NCBI GenBank assembly: GCA_021432635.1
Contig: MU270016.1
Coordinates: forward strand, 1,551,611-1,615,610
Source of the DNA: Thozetella sp. PMI_491
Taxonomy: Eukaryota; Ascomycota; Sordariomycetes; Chaetosphaeriales; Chaetosphaeriaceae
DNA: 64,000 bases
Direction of reading: 5' to 3'
Shown here piece by piece: positions 11,032 to 23,599 of this stretch. Every line of letters begins with the position of its first letter. The first letter of the stretch is position 1. The notes beneath the pieces were generated by a model that ran no database searches, was not told where the DNA came from, and worked only from the letters and a program-made list of their open reading frames with translations. The translations under genes were made by a program, and so were the position numbers.

Positions 11032-13112
11032 CTATGTTTGTATGTTTGACAAGAGTTCTCCCGGTGGGGATGGATAGGTAATTGAAGCTTTGCTTTTGCG
11101 GGTAGACCACCACATCAAAACTGGTTGTGCGGTCAAGGTGACGGCTGCGCAGAGAACAGTAATTATCAAGAAATTCAGGAATTGGTTTGGAAACGGGGTT
11201 AATCCCGCTTGCACAATTCCCGCCGCCAAAGCTGGCGGGGAAATGACATGCAGCTTGTCAAAAGACAGATGTCAGCAGCTTTAAATTCAAATCGCGGAGA
11301 GACCAACTTCTCACCATCGTAATGTTGACCTGCTGCAAGACAATAGCGCCCTCATTGCTTAGTATCGATAGATGTAGTTCGAGCTCCGTTAATTAGTCAA
11401 ATGCTTTTGCTACGAGCCACCTTCCTTTATATGAACTTACTGAGTGTTTGAATCGATCGTATGTATCTCGAAGATGATGCAGATCTCGGTTGAGCTTTTG
11501 AAGTTCAGCAAATGATCTTTGGATCTCATAGAGTGGTATGCTAAAGTTCTGCGGCGTTCCGGCCGATGATGACGCGGTAAAAATACAGTGCGATTGTAGA
11601 GAGTCGAAAGTCTCCCAGGCCTTGACAGTTTCGTCCAAGTTTTGCGTAAGTGCTTCCAGGACTACATTCACCTCGAGGGTCCAACTGTACGTCGCTGCAA
11701 TTGTTGCTGAAGACCGACTTCGCTTTGGAAAAGTCGACAGAGAACCAGATGAGCCGAGTTCAACCTTTCGAATCTACATCAGTCGCCAATTAGCTCCTAT
11801 TTTGATGGTGCTACTTTGTTAACAGTCACCAAAGGCAACTTTGGAAGAGCAGGAGGTAGTGAAAGTAGACCATAGACCATACCCATCCCTTCATCCCACC
11901 ATCAAGCCTGGTCACAACATTGCCCCACTCGCATGCAACTTTTCTAAGACGAGCTGCCAAAACTCGTAAGAAATATTCTCTTGGGTCCCAGATTGGCTTG
12001 TTCGCGTCATGATGCTCGCCATGTGATGCCAGGAGAGGGTCAGATCGCATGGGCTGGTTGTTGTCGAAGTTCTCGACATGATCTTGACTTTGAGAAGCAT
12101 CGTCGAAGTAAGTGTCCACGCCAAGGCAGCCAGTCCATATGTAGTCGTTGTATCCCGTCAGTACACATGAAACACAGGCTTCATAGATACAGTCCTGGCC
12201 GCCGGCTTCTCGAGTTTTGTCTTTCATTAGGAAGCCTAGCGGCCAGGACTTCCGCAATCGCCGACCATTCGCCTTCCTCCGAGGGTCTTCGCGGCCAGGT
12301 CCAGTCCTCCATGCAAAATATGGTAGGTGAAATTCAAGCGAGAAGACGGCGAGCTTAGTCGGCTTTCCATCTGTTAGCTGTCTCTAGAGCAGGTTTAACT
12401 CAGAGAGTATTCTGGATCATATACCTTGATTCTCGCGTCGATTAAGGGGCGTAGTGCCAGGTGGTTAAAAAGAAATCCACTCATCGCCCACGAGAACTGG
12501 TTCGAGGCTGTTAGAACTAGTGCCCCTATTGTCCACGAATCTAGATTGGTGATATATCTTCGACAATGTCAACGGTCTATCCCACGGGAAAGGAGTCAAC
12601 ATCTCGGCCCACATACATCAGGCGTCTGTCCGCATCTGAGATCTCGCCACTCTCGGCCTCCCTACTTTCAGTGAAACGCTTGGTCGGAGTTAGCCTTCCT
12701 ACAGGAATATATCTCCCCGAGCGAGTCCTACGGATATTACCTTCTGCTGGAGGGCCCATAAAAGCTCCAACGCACTCAAGGACCCACGGTGTGCGTTCAC
12801 GCTTGCTTCTTGCGCTTCATAACTTCTCTCGTCTAGCCAGGCAGTTTTATTTGCAGGTTGAGTTGCTTGGTTCTGTGCCAGCTTCTTCAGGACGCTCTCG
12901 GGGCAAACTGCTTTCAGCAACTCAGCTCGATAAAATGCTGCCGGAGAATCATCGTCTATCTGCATGAAGAATTTAATTGTATCCGCTTCTGGGGCAACTC
13001 TTCTTCGGATTGCTTCTCGTGCTTTGTTTTCTGTTGTGTACCGGAGGTCGTGTCTCTGACCAAATCTTTCCTCCCAGTTAAAGGGTTGGGGCGCAACAGT
13101 ACCAGCACTCAT
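11032..13112 (-). CDS. Uncharacterised fungal CorA-like membrane protein (multi-exon)
   Basis: A multi-exon minus-strand gene can be followed by sequence character and splice signals. An N-terminal exon starts at 13112 (MSAGTVAPQPFNWEERFG). Next comes an exon with DADRRLI, spliced by a perfect GTATGT donor to ITNLDSWTIGALVLTAS, then FHLPYFAWRTG, CIYEACVSCVLTG, VDTYFDD and PIWDPREYFLRVLAARL. A coiled-coil-like exon follows (EIQRSFAELQKLNRDLHHL, donor GTAAGT at 11440), and finally a hydrophobic exon ending at 11032 (FLNFLIITVLCAAVTL). I know this architecture from fungal proteins often annotated as CorA-like Mg2+ transporters; function is unproven. The junctions near 12700 and 11300 are uncertain. 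Frame is recovered at each intron, so the gene looks intact. Confidence 0.6.
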
Positions 13113-14670
13113 TTTTCTTCACCGCTTCAACTGGCTGAGAGCAACGCGCCGGGTTTGGAGTCGTCGCGGAAACTATCGCGCGATGTCGTCGGAGAAATGG
13201 AAGCTATTCAGAATATAATAACAAAAATACTTGGCGCGAGATAGGGCTTTTTGAATTGTGAGGCTACAATATTGGTAGTTGCGTCAAGCCGCCTTGAATG
13301 GGTCTTGGATTTTGGTGCTAGCCTAGCATACTAGGGCTGATTTGGCATCGGATACCGCCTCACTATCTCGGGGCACAAAAAAAATCCTCGTGGCTTCTTT
13401 TGATTTGGTGGGATTAAAGAGTGGGTAGCCCCATCGCGGCCCAAAGCTGGGCACCTTTTTTTGGCTTTGATTCGCCGGGCACGTAGAACATGAGAGACCA
13501 AAGGAGGTAGTCCACGACATGAAATTGACCCACAAGGCTGCTCTCCAGCCCGTCGGGACATTGCCTTTGAACACGATGAAGCTCGTTCGTCCATCTCTGA
13601 GCGAATAGCTTAAGAGCTGTCGGCTGGTCGTGCCAAGTGGCCGGCGTCCACTCCAACCAAAATTTCGAAGGAACGCAGCGTACGAAGCGCAGTGGCGGCT
13701 CTCGACGGTAATGAGAGGATAGGGAGAGATGCGCCCACTCCTCAAGAGTCGCGGCTTTTGTAGCTTCTTTGTTTTCAATTTCTCCTCCTCATTTCCTCTT
13801 AGACTACTAGAATTACTTGTCACTACCTGTCCCGCCGCTACAATATAGTACGAGGATTACAGCAGGCTTCGCACGGGGAGAGAGCAAGGGCGGTCACTGT
13901 CAAGAAGGTGTCCGTTGGCTCTACCTAGCGAGGCTTGACAACATGGTACGCCATACTGACCCCGCCCACTCCAGGCACCCGTCCAACTTTAACCAGGGTA
14001 TTCGTAACTAGTCACCTAAAAAGGAGAAAGTGTACATTTGGGAGTGTGTATGTACCGCCTAGGCGTAGTGTTTGATACACATTCTTCCTCGATTACCCTG
14101 ACCAATGTTCACCTAGGTAGTGCGCGTGTGCATCGAACGAAATTCCTATAACACAAGAGAGTTGCACTGGATGCACTCACCCGCGATGCACCTACTGCGT
14201 CATAGAAGGAATACGACCTCGACCCAACCGTCTCCATGTACCACGTACCGATACATCACAACTGTCCCCTTCAACGCAACTTTGCAATACTAGCCAGGTG
14301 ACCAGCGAACGAGTACAGCCATCGCACAGGGCCGCCTCCGACTTCTACCACATTGTTACGTCTAGCTGTTCTTCTACAGAAAGCCTTTTGTCACAGGCTT
14401 GCCCACACTCGGTGCAATTACTCCGCCCCACCATAGGATAAAGACTGGAGGAACAAGAAACTGTTCGACGACGATGAATGATGTCGCTTTTATCTATTGC
14501 GCAAGCACAGATTCCTGGTCAGCGTTATCCAGGGGGGGTGGAGGAGGTGGATCTGTGTGAAGGAAAGTGAGCAGTATAGATGCAGCTATATGTAGTAGTA
14601 TGGTTTCGTCAAGTAAGGTGCTTGGTCTGCTCAAATCACCCCTCGAATTGTAGCAGGATCGCGTACACTC
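13113..14670. other. Gene-poor stretch with an unassigned coding-like fragment
   Basis: Two overlapping minus-strand frames between 13323 and 13823 have protein-like stretches (ISPYPLITVESRHCASYAAF in one, QFHVVDYLLWSLMFYV in another), suggesting a spliced or frameshifted gene fragment I do not recognise. The rest, 13830-14670, shows nothing. Confidence 0.3.
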
Positions 14671-14990
14671 TCATAATGATAGCGAGGGTCGTATTAGCAG
14701 CCAAAAGAGCAATTCTATCGAATCCGGAAGTGGTAAGACAGCCACCGCCCCTCCCAAGACCGCAAGTATAGCGCCCGAATTCTGCACCGCATCTGTCAAG
14801 CCTCGCCTGACCATCTTTCCCACTTGGTCCTTCCAACCTGACGTCACATTGACGTGCAGGAATGGTTCATTGGGGACGGGCTTGTTGAGGAACGGGCACA
14901 GTGGTTCCCACCCATCTTCAGCCTCCCACTCAAGCAACCGTTCTTTGGGCACGAGACTATTCTTTAACGCTAAGAAGGTGGGGCTACAGG
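14671..14990 (-). pseudogene. Sulfotransferase-like gene fragment (C-terminal part)
   Basis: The minus-strand frame carries VPKERLLEWEAEDGWEPLC followed by FLNKPVPNEPF and HVN. This is the C-terminal signature of fungal Sulfotransfer_4-type proteins (VPxERLLxxEVxEGWxPLCxFL), and a hydrophobic C-terminal segment follows (AILAVLGGAVAVL). The P-loop domain and catalytic N-terminal two thirds, which should lie at 14990-15700 on this strand, are absent. I read it as a truncated remnant, although a distant upstream exon cannot be ruled out by eye. Confidence 0.5.
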
Positions 14991-16138
14991 TATATTAGTT
15001 AATTCTGTCTTTCCTAACGGTCTACCAGCTTTTAAGCGCCTAGTAGTCTAATACAGCCCTGATCATGCTCATCTATAAGCGTCTTATAGATTTAGATAGC
15101 AGCCCGAACCTAGCCCCTTACGTTCGTCTGTAAGCACCGGGGCTGGGTTAGATGCCGGGCCCCGGCCGTTACTCAAGCCGACTAGAGCGGGTCTCCGCCG
15201 TAGCGCGTAGCTGCCAACTTAAGCGGCCTCCCAGCCTCGTTCCCAAACCGCCCCAGCCAGATGCCCGGGGGCGCAAATTAAGCACTATAAACACCCGGCG
15301 GGATCCGCCGTTGGGTTGGAAACGTATCAAGCTTGAAGATGACCCTAATGAGGAGGCCGAGCTTGTATCTAACCCCCTTTCCCTCCTGGTTTATCTAAAC
15401 CAGGGTCTTGGATATATTGGCGGTGAGCGAAAGTCGCCAGAGGAACGGAAAATCTGGTACTGTCGACCTACGAAGAGGAATGACCATTGGGACGATTACT
15501 ATCTGGAGTTAAAGGAACGTGCCGAGCAGCTTGGCCAGCCTATTGTATGTCGTTAACGATAAGAGATGTAAGTATGTAAACTGTCTACTGTGAATCATTT
15601 TAGAAACCATGTTTATTTGGTCCACTAAACCACACTTCGGACAGATGAGCAGGTTCAGCAGAGGCGGGCTGAGAAGGTGAAGCTTAGGCACCCATAAAAC
15701 TGTTGATATATGTGTTCCCCAGGTATGCAAGGCCTCGACTAGGCGGCGAAGAGTTAATTGATATGTATAGTAGCTACGGATATATACGTCATTAACCCTA
15801 TCTAGTGGTTTCTTTTACTCAGCATCACTCATATCTTGCATTGTAATGCCGCTGGTTTGCCTTGAAGAACGAAAGGCTTCTTTTTCCGTGCCTTCTCTCC
15901 GCCTATGGCATTAATCACAGGCCACAGCGCCACGAAAGCCCCCCCGCCCCATACCACACACCCATCTCCCACACCTTAATGAGATTGGCCTCAACTGAGC
16001 CAATGACGCCACACTTTCAAGTCTCCACCTAAGCTGAATTGCCAAATTACAAGACTCATTTTGAAAGGTTTTCGACGGCCCGCGAGGGCCCGATCTCCTG
16101 TCCTCTTTAGAGCTAAGAAATTCATTCTCATTTCAATT
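14991..16138. other. Gene-poor stretch
   Basis: A plus-strand frame at 15152-15556 (134 residues, Arg/Pro-rich start, LELKERAEQLGQP near the end) is the only sizeable frame. It has no recognised domain and no clear start context, so I do not call it a gene. Confidence 0.35.
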
Positions 16139-17132
16139 CTACCTTTCAATCCAGGGTAATAACTCGGCTTTCCGCCTCTTCCAACAGTGTTCTAGCGGCT
16201 TGGTTGTTTCGCATGTCAAAGTGATCAAAATAACCCAGCTTCTTAGCAGTCCCTCTTGCTGGCGTACAGGAATAACCGTGATGCCTACGAATGCATTCTT
16301 ATTTCTCTTGGCCGTACCAAGAAACAAATATTGCACCACGTCCAACAGTGCCTCGTCAGAGGTAATGTCCTACAATCTCTGAGCTAGAACATTCCGAAAA
16401 TTTGCTGTCGTGATTGACATACAACTCAACGCAATCTTCCTCGGATCGTCGTTAGTTAATGGTACCATTGACGCCTGTACGTCGGCTAGGACTGAAGATA
16501 ACCCTGGAGTCCGGACTAGCCCAACTCCAGCTCGGCGCTCTCGCTGACCTTCCAAGATGCGAACCGTAATTGTCATCCGAACTGAAAGTATACCAGGTGA
16601 GGAGCTCTATAAAACAGCGTCATCACACCCCGAAGAAATAGTCATCCTGTCATGTTTGCTTCAGTTCATTTGCAACACCAGCCAGTGCGTTCAGCCTATC
16701 TTCCTAGTCAAAAAGCCTGCGCCCGCTATAGTGATACACTATGCTCTACTACTACTTTCCGACTCTGAGCTGTCCAGCTTTTGCCTCTCTGAAGACCATC
16801 GTGGAATATCTATAGAGCCAGACACTTTAACAGCAGGTCATACTCAAGGCAGCTTTGGGCCAACGTTATGCACTGCTTCGTTTAGCAGTGCCAAATCAAC
16901 TCCTGTGTTGAGTAGACTAGGAGGCGCGGAGACAAAAGAAACTCTTGCAGTGTCGAGCCTCGACTATCCAGAGGATCGGGTGGGCAGCCGTAAAATCTGT
17001 GCAAAACGAAAACCGTGCTCTCGTTCCCGCCAGATACTTGAAACTGGAGTTTGCATGATGGCGGTGGAGCTCGATTCCGTCTAAGGAACCCTTCCGAGGA
17101 CCACCAGGCTGCGGAATGACGAGATTCGCCAT
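16139..17132 (-). pseudogene. Possible decayed fungal transcription-factor-like gene
   Basis: Minus-strand segments resemble the layout of fungal regulators that lack a zinc cluster. The start at 17132 (MANLVIPQPGGPRKG) is followed further on by a reading frame with DDPRKIALSCMSITTANF and then DITSDEALLDVVQYL, similar to the helical core of fungal-specific regulatory domains. The last two blocks are in one frame but separated by a TAG (about 16370-16372). Nothing recognisable follows the first block. I infer decay; an intron using that TAG as acceptor is the alternative. Confidence 0.3.
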
Positions 17133-17580
17133 TTATAACAGAGAGACTAAATTCTGACCGTACCCAGCATCTAGCCTATCCAGAAGGGGGAGAGCGAGAT
17201 ATGCATGTGGGTCTTGTCTCAGCACCAAAACTGTGCAGAATACCTAATTGCTCCCCTTCTTCGTCAGGCTATAACCCCTGGAAATAGCGGGTAAGAACCC
17301 CGTCGTTGTCAAGGCGCCTCAACCCCATTGCGAGCGGACGGCTTTCCGGGACGACGACACTGCCCACTTGGAATGTAACGGTAGCTTCTTAACGCAACAT
17401 TGCCATAAAGACCTGATAAAGTGTGGCCCTGTATTATGTTCCAGATAATATACGCAATCGATAATAAATATCGTTATTCCTGCTGGGGCTGCTTTCCCGC
17501 AGAGTTGACAGCGCGGGATGCCCAGTACCTGGACTGGGCAGCTTCCAACGGCCAGCATTAGTATAAACTACAGAACTAGA
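17133..17580. other. Short intergenic stretch
   Basis: No gene seen. It includes the 3' flank of the FAD monooxygenase on the minus strand. Confidence 0.5.
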
Positions 17581-19089
17581 TTAATCGGACTTCGTCTTGT
17601 CCCCAAGCCCAAAGATCGACCCGATACCCCTGGTAATCGTCTGATACCACGTTAAGGGTGGGGGCTGTTGCTTGCCGTATTTCCAAGGGCTGTCGCCGCT
17701 TTTCTCGTGCTCGAACGGCACGAAGTCGAGAATTGGCGACTCTAACACCATAGGTTTCATGAATATCCACTGGAGTAAGGGACGTATCATCGGATCCACG
17801 TATCGGGAAAGGAACCAGTCGGACCACGTGTCGTAAGTGAGCTTCTTCATCTCCGAGTTCCCAATGTACAGAAAGATGCCTGCTCGTTCTTGCTGCTCCG
17901 CCTGGTAGGCCTTGAAGGCAGCCGTAAGTGCTTCTGTATCCGGATCAGGGTCAGTCTGAAGCAACGCATGGAGTTTGTTTGTCAGGACGACGGCCGCTTC
18001 CGCGCCCACCACGACACCTGCTCCAATGTTCGGAGTTGGCTGTCTACCGTCAGCATCTGCTTTCCTAGTATCTGGGCCGATCGGCCGTCTTACCTTGTGG
18101 TTAGCGTCGCCCACCATCACTACGCGGTCCCAGTGCCATGCCTTTGCCATCCCTTGATTCAGCCTCGTAAGCCCTGTCGCAATCCGACCTTCCCAGAGTT
18201 GCCGGAACGTCAAATCTTTGTACACCTTCTCGTCCAAGATATCTCTCCAAAATTCCTCCTCGTCTTGTTCTGAATAGGTCTTCTTCTCCTGGGTCTCTGG
18301 GATGCGCTTGTAGACAAGCCAGATAGCTTGTTCGTCGTTATGGTTCCCTATATTGCACGCCCAACCATTGTCGTGTCTATCGAGCATGGTGTTCTTAGGT
18401 AGGCCTGCAAGAACCTTGCCCCTCCCATACGCGCAAAGGTACTGCGCCTTCCAGAAGCTGTCTTCCACGGCACCCGGTGGTGCAGCCTTGGCTATGCATT
18501 GCCGCACGGTGCTCCAGACGCCGTCGACTCCGATCAAAATGGACCCTTCCTCAGAAGTTCCATCGTCGAACCGGACAACCACGCCGTCTTTTTGAGTGGT
18601 AATGTCCGAAACGCGCTTGCTTGTCTTGATCTTCTTTTCGGCGTCTGGGAGCTTCCGATAAAGAGCCTCTAGGAAGGCGCCACGCTCATAGGCCGCCAAT
18701 GAATAACCAAATCTGCGCAGAAAACAAGACGAATTAGCCTCGCTCTTGGTGACGGCGATCGCAGTCCCTCTAGGCGCTAGAGGGGTAAAGCATGGAGCCT
18801 ACGCTTTAACGCCTCCTGGAGAATACCACCCGGCCGGCCGGCCATTCTCGAGGACAGTTTCCATTCTAGTGACATCCATTGCCAGTGGACTAAGGGTTTC
18901 CAGCAGTCCCAGCTGGTCAAGAATTCGCTCACCGTGCGGCCACATGGTGAGGCCAGCACCGGTCCAGGTGCTAACATGGTCGCGCTTCTCGACGAGGATG
19001 AAGTCGATGCCCGCCAGAGTCAGGGCATGCGCCACAACCATGCCCACAGGGCCACCGCCAACGATGATGGCCTTGAATTTGGCCATCAT
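17581..19089 (-). CDS. Group A FAD-dependent monooxygenase
   Basis: Three exons (18803-19089, 18094-18712, 17581-18039) close in frame to 454 residues. The intron at 18713-18802 has a GCTAAT branch site; the one at 18040-18093 is 54 bases and would be read through silently, so it is easily missed. The FAD Rossmann motif is IIVGGGPVGMVVAHAL at the N-terminus. The second FAD motif is GDANHK, joined by splicing to PTPNIGAG, the GD(A/S)xHKxxPNxG signature of single-component aromatic or prenyl-substrate hydroxylases (salicylate-hydroxylase and PaxM-like relatives). The Arg of the DG fingerprint region precedes LIGVDGVWSTVR. Such enzymes hydroxylate or epoxidise secondary-metabolite intermediates. 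The SDR, methyltransferase and oxidase next door suggest a shared pathway. The substrate is unknown. Confidence 0.9.
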
Positions 19090-20188
19090 GAGCGAGGAGG
19101 AGTCGGGCAAGGGGCAAGGGTAGCTCGAGGCAAAGCCCTTCAGCTGGCCTCTTCACGGATTGAAGTTTGTCCAAAAGTTGGCTCGGTCTCACGTTGCGCG
19201 ACGTAGCTGCGACGAGCGGCTTGAAAGGCTAGTTATACTCTGGCTGCGCCCCTGTTGGTGGACCCAGCAGAAAGATTGGGCGCAGGAAGTACCTAGCTAG
19301 CTCGTCGGCCCCCCCTGGGCCCATTTATGGCTGGCAGGGACAGGCTTAGGTACGTACTCCGTACTGTCGGGCTTTTCCAGTGGCCAAGCAAGCCAAGGAG
19401 CAAGGCACGGTGCTCCTGTACAGTGCTGCCGAACTAGCCAATGAACACTGTCCCACCTTGAATCTAGCGCATCTCCTGCTTACCTGGCCGCAGCGGAGCA
19501 TATGGAACGACACGGTACACCCAGTCACAACGTCGGCTTTAGTCTAATTCACCGCCCAAGTCATCGGAGATGACGGACCTGCCGCACTAATTTGCGTCTC
19601 TGCAAGATACTTAATCTTGGACCTCCCTATCGGGCACTTCGCCTTCGCAAGAGGCAGGTGATGCAATTAGGGATATCTGCGCCACGCGATCCAGTGGAAT
19701 GGCACATAGATTCTGCTAACCGAATACGCGGTCCGGGAAGACCTGATCCCTGTCATCCTCCTCTTGGCGCCCTCGGTTTCTCCCACGAGCATGAGAGAAT
19801 TGTTATTCTCCATGGGACTTTTGGTTCCTATAGGGGCCAGGGACGATATGCATTAGATCACTCATATACTACGCCAATTCCATGTATGGTTAGTTCCCAG
19901 AGGCTAGCTAGCAACCGTGCTAACGCGCCAATGGTTGTGACGTCGGCCGTTTCCATTGACCCATAGCCGAACGATGGGCGACGAGTGATCCCCCACTGAA
20001 GCCCTGGCGGGATAGCAAAGCCATGCTGCCAATGCAGTCTTGCACCAACGGCATGTCTTGGTACGGTGTTCTCGACGATCAAGGCCCAGGATCAACAGCC
20101 GGCAAGTAGCTTTCTCCTTAATCGATTTGGAGCTCCCGGTCTCGCGAAATTATTCTCCTGGCCCAAACAGGGCATACCGCGGTAGTGC
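19090..20188. other. Gene-free stretch
   Basis: No coding region supported. The promoter of the FAD monooxygenase lies at its left end. Short frames on both strands are overlapping and featureless. Confidence 0.5.
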
Positions 20189-21120
20189 CTAGTTGCCAGT
20201 AATTCCACCGCTCACGGAAATCGTCTGCCCCGTAATCCACCTACTCTTCTCGGATGCAAGGAGAAGTACCGCATCGGCAATGTCGTCCACCGTGCCCTCT
20301 CGCTCTTCACCGCGCGTCATCGGTATCAGAACGCCATTGATGTAATCGGCCACTGGCCCCCTTGGAAGTGAGTCCGTGGGGACCGGGCCTGGCATCACCG
20401 TGTTGATTGTAATGCCGTGGTTACGACCGAGCTGCAGATGCCAACGGGGTTAGTTTTAGGAATGTATCGATGCTCTAGCAAATGCCACTCACTTCTCTCG
20501 AGAAAGTAAATGACAGAGCATCCATTGCGGCTTTGGAAGCTGAGTAGAACGGAGCCCACCAGGCCCCGACTTTGGACGCAACGGATCCCACGTTGATGAT
20601 GCGCCCGCCACGAGGCATTACAGGGACGACGGCCTGAATCAAGTAGAATGGCCCAAAAACACCTACGCGGAATGTTGTCTCGACAGCATCCTCGTCGGCC
20701 GTCAGGAGATCCGCGCCTCGAGCATGGGCGGCGTTGTTGACTTGGGGATCAGAGTCAGCTCTCTATCCGAGGACACCGCACCTTCTGCGCCGCGATGCGT
20801 AACCTAAGAAAGATGGCGATTATACCAAGTATGTCGATCTTCTCTACTCCGAATCCCTTCAATGTCTCCTCCACGAGCTTCTTGGCTCCCTTCCGATCGG
20901 AGAGATCCACCTGCACCGAGATGGCTTCGCCCCCCACAGCTTGAATCTTCTTCACAACCTCGGCGGCTCGCGGTGTCGAAGAGTCCGAAACATAATTGAC
21001 AGCTATACGTGCGCCGTTTCGGGCCATCGCGAGGGCGATTGCGGCACCTATGCCGTTCTCGCGGCCTGAGCCGGTGACGATGGCGACTTTGCCGTCGAGT
21101 GAAAGGGTATCTGCAGCCAT
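20189..21120 (-). CDS. Short-chain dehydrogenase/reductase
   Basis: Exons 20826-21120, 20493-20740 and 20189-20431 give exactly 261 residues. Classical SDR landmarks are present: cofactor motif TGSGRENGIGAAIALA, VNNAA (the NNAG equivalent), a catalytic YSASK in APFYSASKAAMDALS, and a C-terminal ITGQTISVSGGITGN, the usual substrate-loop end. The basic residue pattern after the second strand (NYVSDSS) suggests NADP(H), which is inference. The intron 1 acceptor is CAAG, weaker than the CAG of intron 2. It sits between the monooxygenase and the methyltransferase genes and probably works as a ketoreductase or alcohol dehydrogenase in the same pathway. Confidence 0.9.
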
Positions 21121-22264
21121 TATTTGATCGGTGAAGAAGTGGGAGATGTAATGAAAAGAAGGCCGTGCAAGCGCATTGAACAAGACACCACATCTATATA
21201 GACAGATGAGGTGACAATGCAGCAAAGTTTCTCCGTGGATATCTAGAGTAGGTGTGGACCAGGTATAACATCTGGGTAACAGTAGCTAGTGCGTATGTCA
21301 TCATGCAATGCATACTGCCTTTTCTCTTGCCCACGGTCTAGAGAATCTCGAGGCGATGCTTACCAAGGTTTTCTAATATCGAGACTATCCTCGTCGGCCA
21401 ATTAGGAATGTATTTCTTTGAGCTTCCGCGTATGCCTCCGCATGAAGGATTAGGCGAGGCTTACATGGTGCACGCCTTGATGTTACGCGGGAACACCGTA
21501 TACACCGAATCGGGTCGTCACTAGATAATAAAGGGCAGCTTACGATAGGTGTTGCTGGTAGCAACAAGGCTTCGCTATGCCTATAGCAAAGCATGCACCT
21601 GGAAATATCACTATATATGCCTTAACCGCAGAAGAGACAAAGCCAATAGTATTGAGCTATTCTATTTTCCATGGGCAAGGCAGCATTGTATTCAAGAAGC
21701 CGTTTATATAGAGCGGCTAGATGTGACTATTAATGAGAAATGATCTCCTATACCTTAGGTATTTGCATCGTGTTATTTTTACACTAGCTTTCTCTCAGGC
21801 AATATTTTCTTTGGCATCAAGTAGTTCCTTACTAGACTAATGTTAAGTGTTTTAACTTAGATGTATTAGGACAATGCAGCTATAAACCCCCTGCATAAAT
21901 AATGCCCAGTCGTCGTGTGCTGGTGTACTATGGGTCAGAACTTCTGGCACAACTCGAGGTCATTCTTCTTGGCCAAATTCCGAAGGATGACAAGGCTAAA
22001 CCTGCTGGGATCATCCAAGCTTGGGCCCGTAGATTCGTTTCGCCCGTCGTTTCGCCGGCTATAGTCTCAAAAAGGCCTAAATCCGACACGAAAAGGAGGA
22101 GGCACAGCTCCAACCACAGTGTGACCTCGAAGTTGGCTGATATTATAAATCCAAATCCCTACTCCTATTTAACACCAATCTTCCTCTTTCTCTGTCAATG
22201 ATTAACATTTCTGTGACAAAATTCATTGTACACCACTTCACTCAACGTCAGTGACATCATCAAA
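21121..22264. other. Divergent intergenic region
   Basis: Lies between the SDR (leftward) and the methyltransferase (rightward) and should hold both promoters. A frame at 21902-22201 (99 residues) follows a TAAATAATG and shows nothing recognisable. Confidence 0.45.
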
Positions 22265-23314
22265 ATGGCGTCAAAGGATGACTATGTCTTTACTCGAGAC
22301 TTTCTCGATAACAGCCGGTACGAAAAATAACCTATTCCTGCTCACGCCCCCGATGCTTCTGGTAATGCACAAGTGATCGCACTAACAGGAATCCTACTTA
22401 GCATCAATTTGATGCATCACTTCTGGACCAAGATCTTTGGCTACACTATTCACCCCAAAATCCCCACTGACGCTCCCAATCTTCGTGTGGCGGATATCGG
22501 ATGCGGTACTGGGTACGTACGATTCTCACTGCCTATTCGAGATAGCCAAAAGGTTTAACAGTATGACCGCAGAATTTGGCTTCTTGATGTCAATGACAAC
22601 CTCAAAAACGCCCAGCTAGAAGGCCTTGATATCTCGTTTGATGCGGCACCGCCAAGCGAAACATTGCCCGCCAATGTTACCTTCCGACACTGGAACATTA
22701 AAGAAGAAGTGCCTGAAGATCTTATTGGTGTTTACGACATCTTGAATGTGCGCTTCTTGGCTTTTGTCCTCCTTAATGATGATGTCCCTGGCGCCGTCGC
22801 GAAGCTTTTCAAAATGCTGAGTATGTTTCGAATCCCCTGCCTATATTCTCGAGCTTGCACTCTGCTCCTGCACGTACACCTAGTCATTTTATCTCTGACT
22901 AGGACAATTAATGTAGAGCCTGGCGGATACCTTCAATGGGGAGAGGCTGATTATGACACGCTACGATTCGACACAACCAAGCCTGAATGCAAAACTGAAA
23001 ATCTCATCGATCTGTTCAAGCTCCTAGCCGTCCAGGATCCCCGCCTTAAACCGAGTTGGTTCCGCAATCTTACCCAGACTTTTGAAGAGGCTGGCTTTGT
23101 GGACGTTAAAAAGGATACGCAAGACGCGCCGCCTCACCTGGCTTTTATGTTCCACGAAGCCGGGCTGATGATTCACGAGCTCATCGCTCGTAAAACTAAA
23201 AATGAGACTATGGCTCGTGAGCTGAAGCGACTCCTCCCTAGAGCCGTCGAAGAAACTAAACAGGGTGCATACGGTACTTCCTTGAGGTTTACTGTGATAG
23301 GAAGGAAGCCATAG
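22265..23314 (+). CDS. Class I SAM-dependent methyltransferase
   Basis: Four exons (22265-22317, 22402-22512, 22573-22820, 22917-23314) close in frame to 269 residues. The start MASKDDYVFTRDFLDNSR and LMHHFWTKIFGY are typical of a fungal methyltransferase group found in secondary-metabolite loci. Motif I, VADIGCGTGIWLLD, is split by an intron inside GTG. The acidic loop of motif II is LEGLDISF. Post-motif regions include FRHWNIKEEVPEDL, the DILNVRFLAFVL strand and KPGGYLQWGEAD. It transfers a methyl group from SAM to a small-molecule O, N or C atom; the acceptor is unknown. All three introns have strong GTAC/GTAT donors. Confidence 0.9.
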
Positions 23315-23599
23315 ACTCAAAAAGCCCAGGACACTACTGATATATAGCTGTCGTCTATTGACTTATGGCTACATACTACTTTTGCAATAGCGGAAAGAGA
23401 TTGTTCCGTAGTACATTATGCAACCGTTATTGGAGAGCGAGGTGTGAAAGCGGAGACTTGAAGCATTCGAGAACTCTAAATCCAGGTTTCAATCTCTGAT
23501 AGTTACAGTCTTTCGAAGATACAACATATTCCATGGCTCACCTATGAGCCGCCAGGGTAGGTATCTCCGGCACTACCACCGGGCTGTGGACGAGTACAC

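Noticed and set aside
16557-17084. 175-residue plus-strand frame
   Set aside because: No recognised domain; the opposite strand carries blocks resembling a regulator, so this is probably a shadow.
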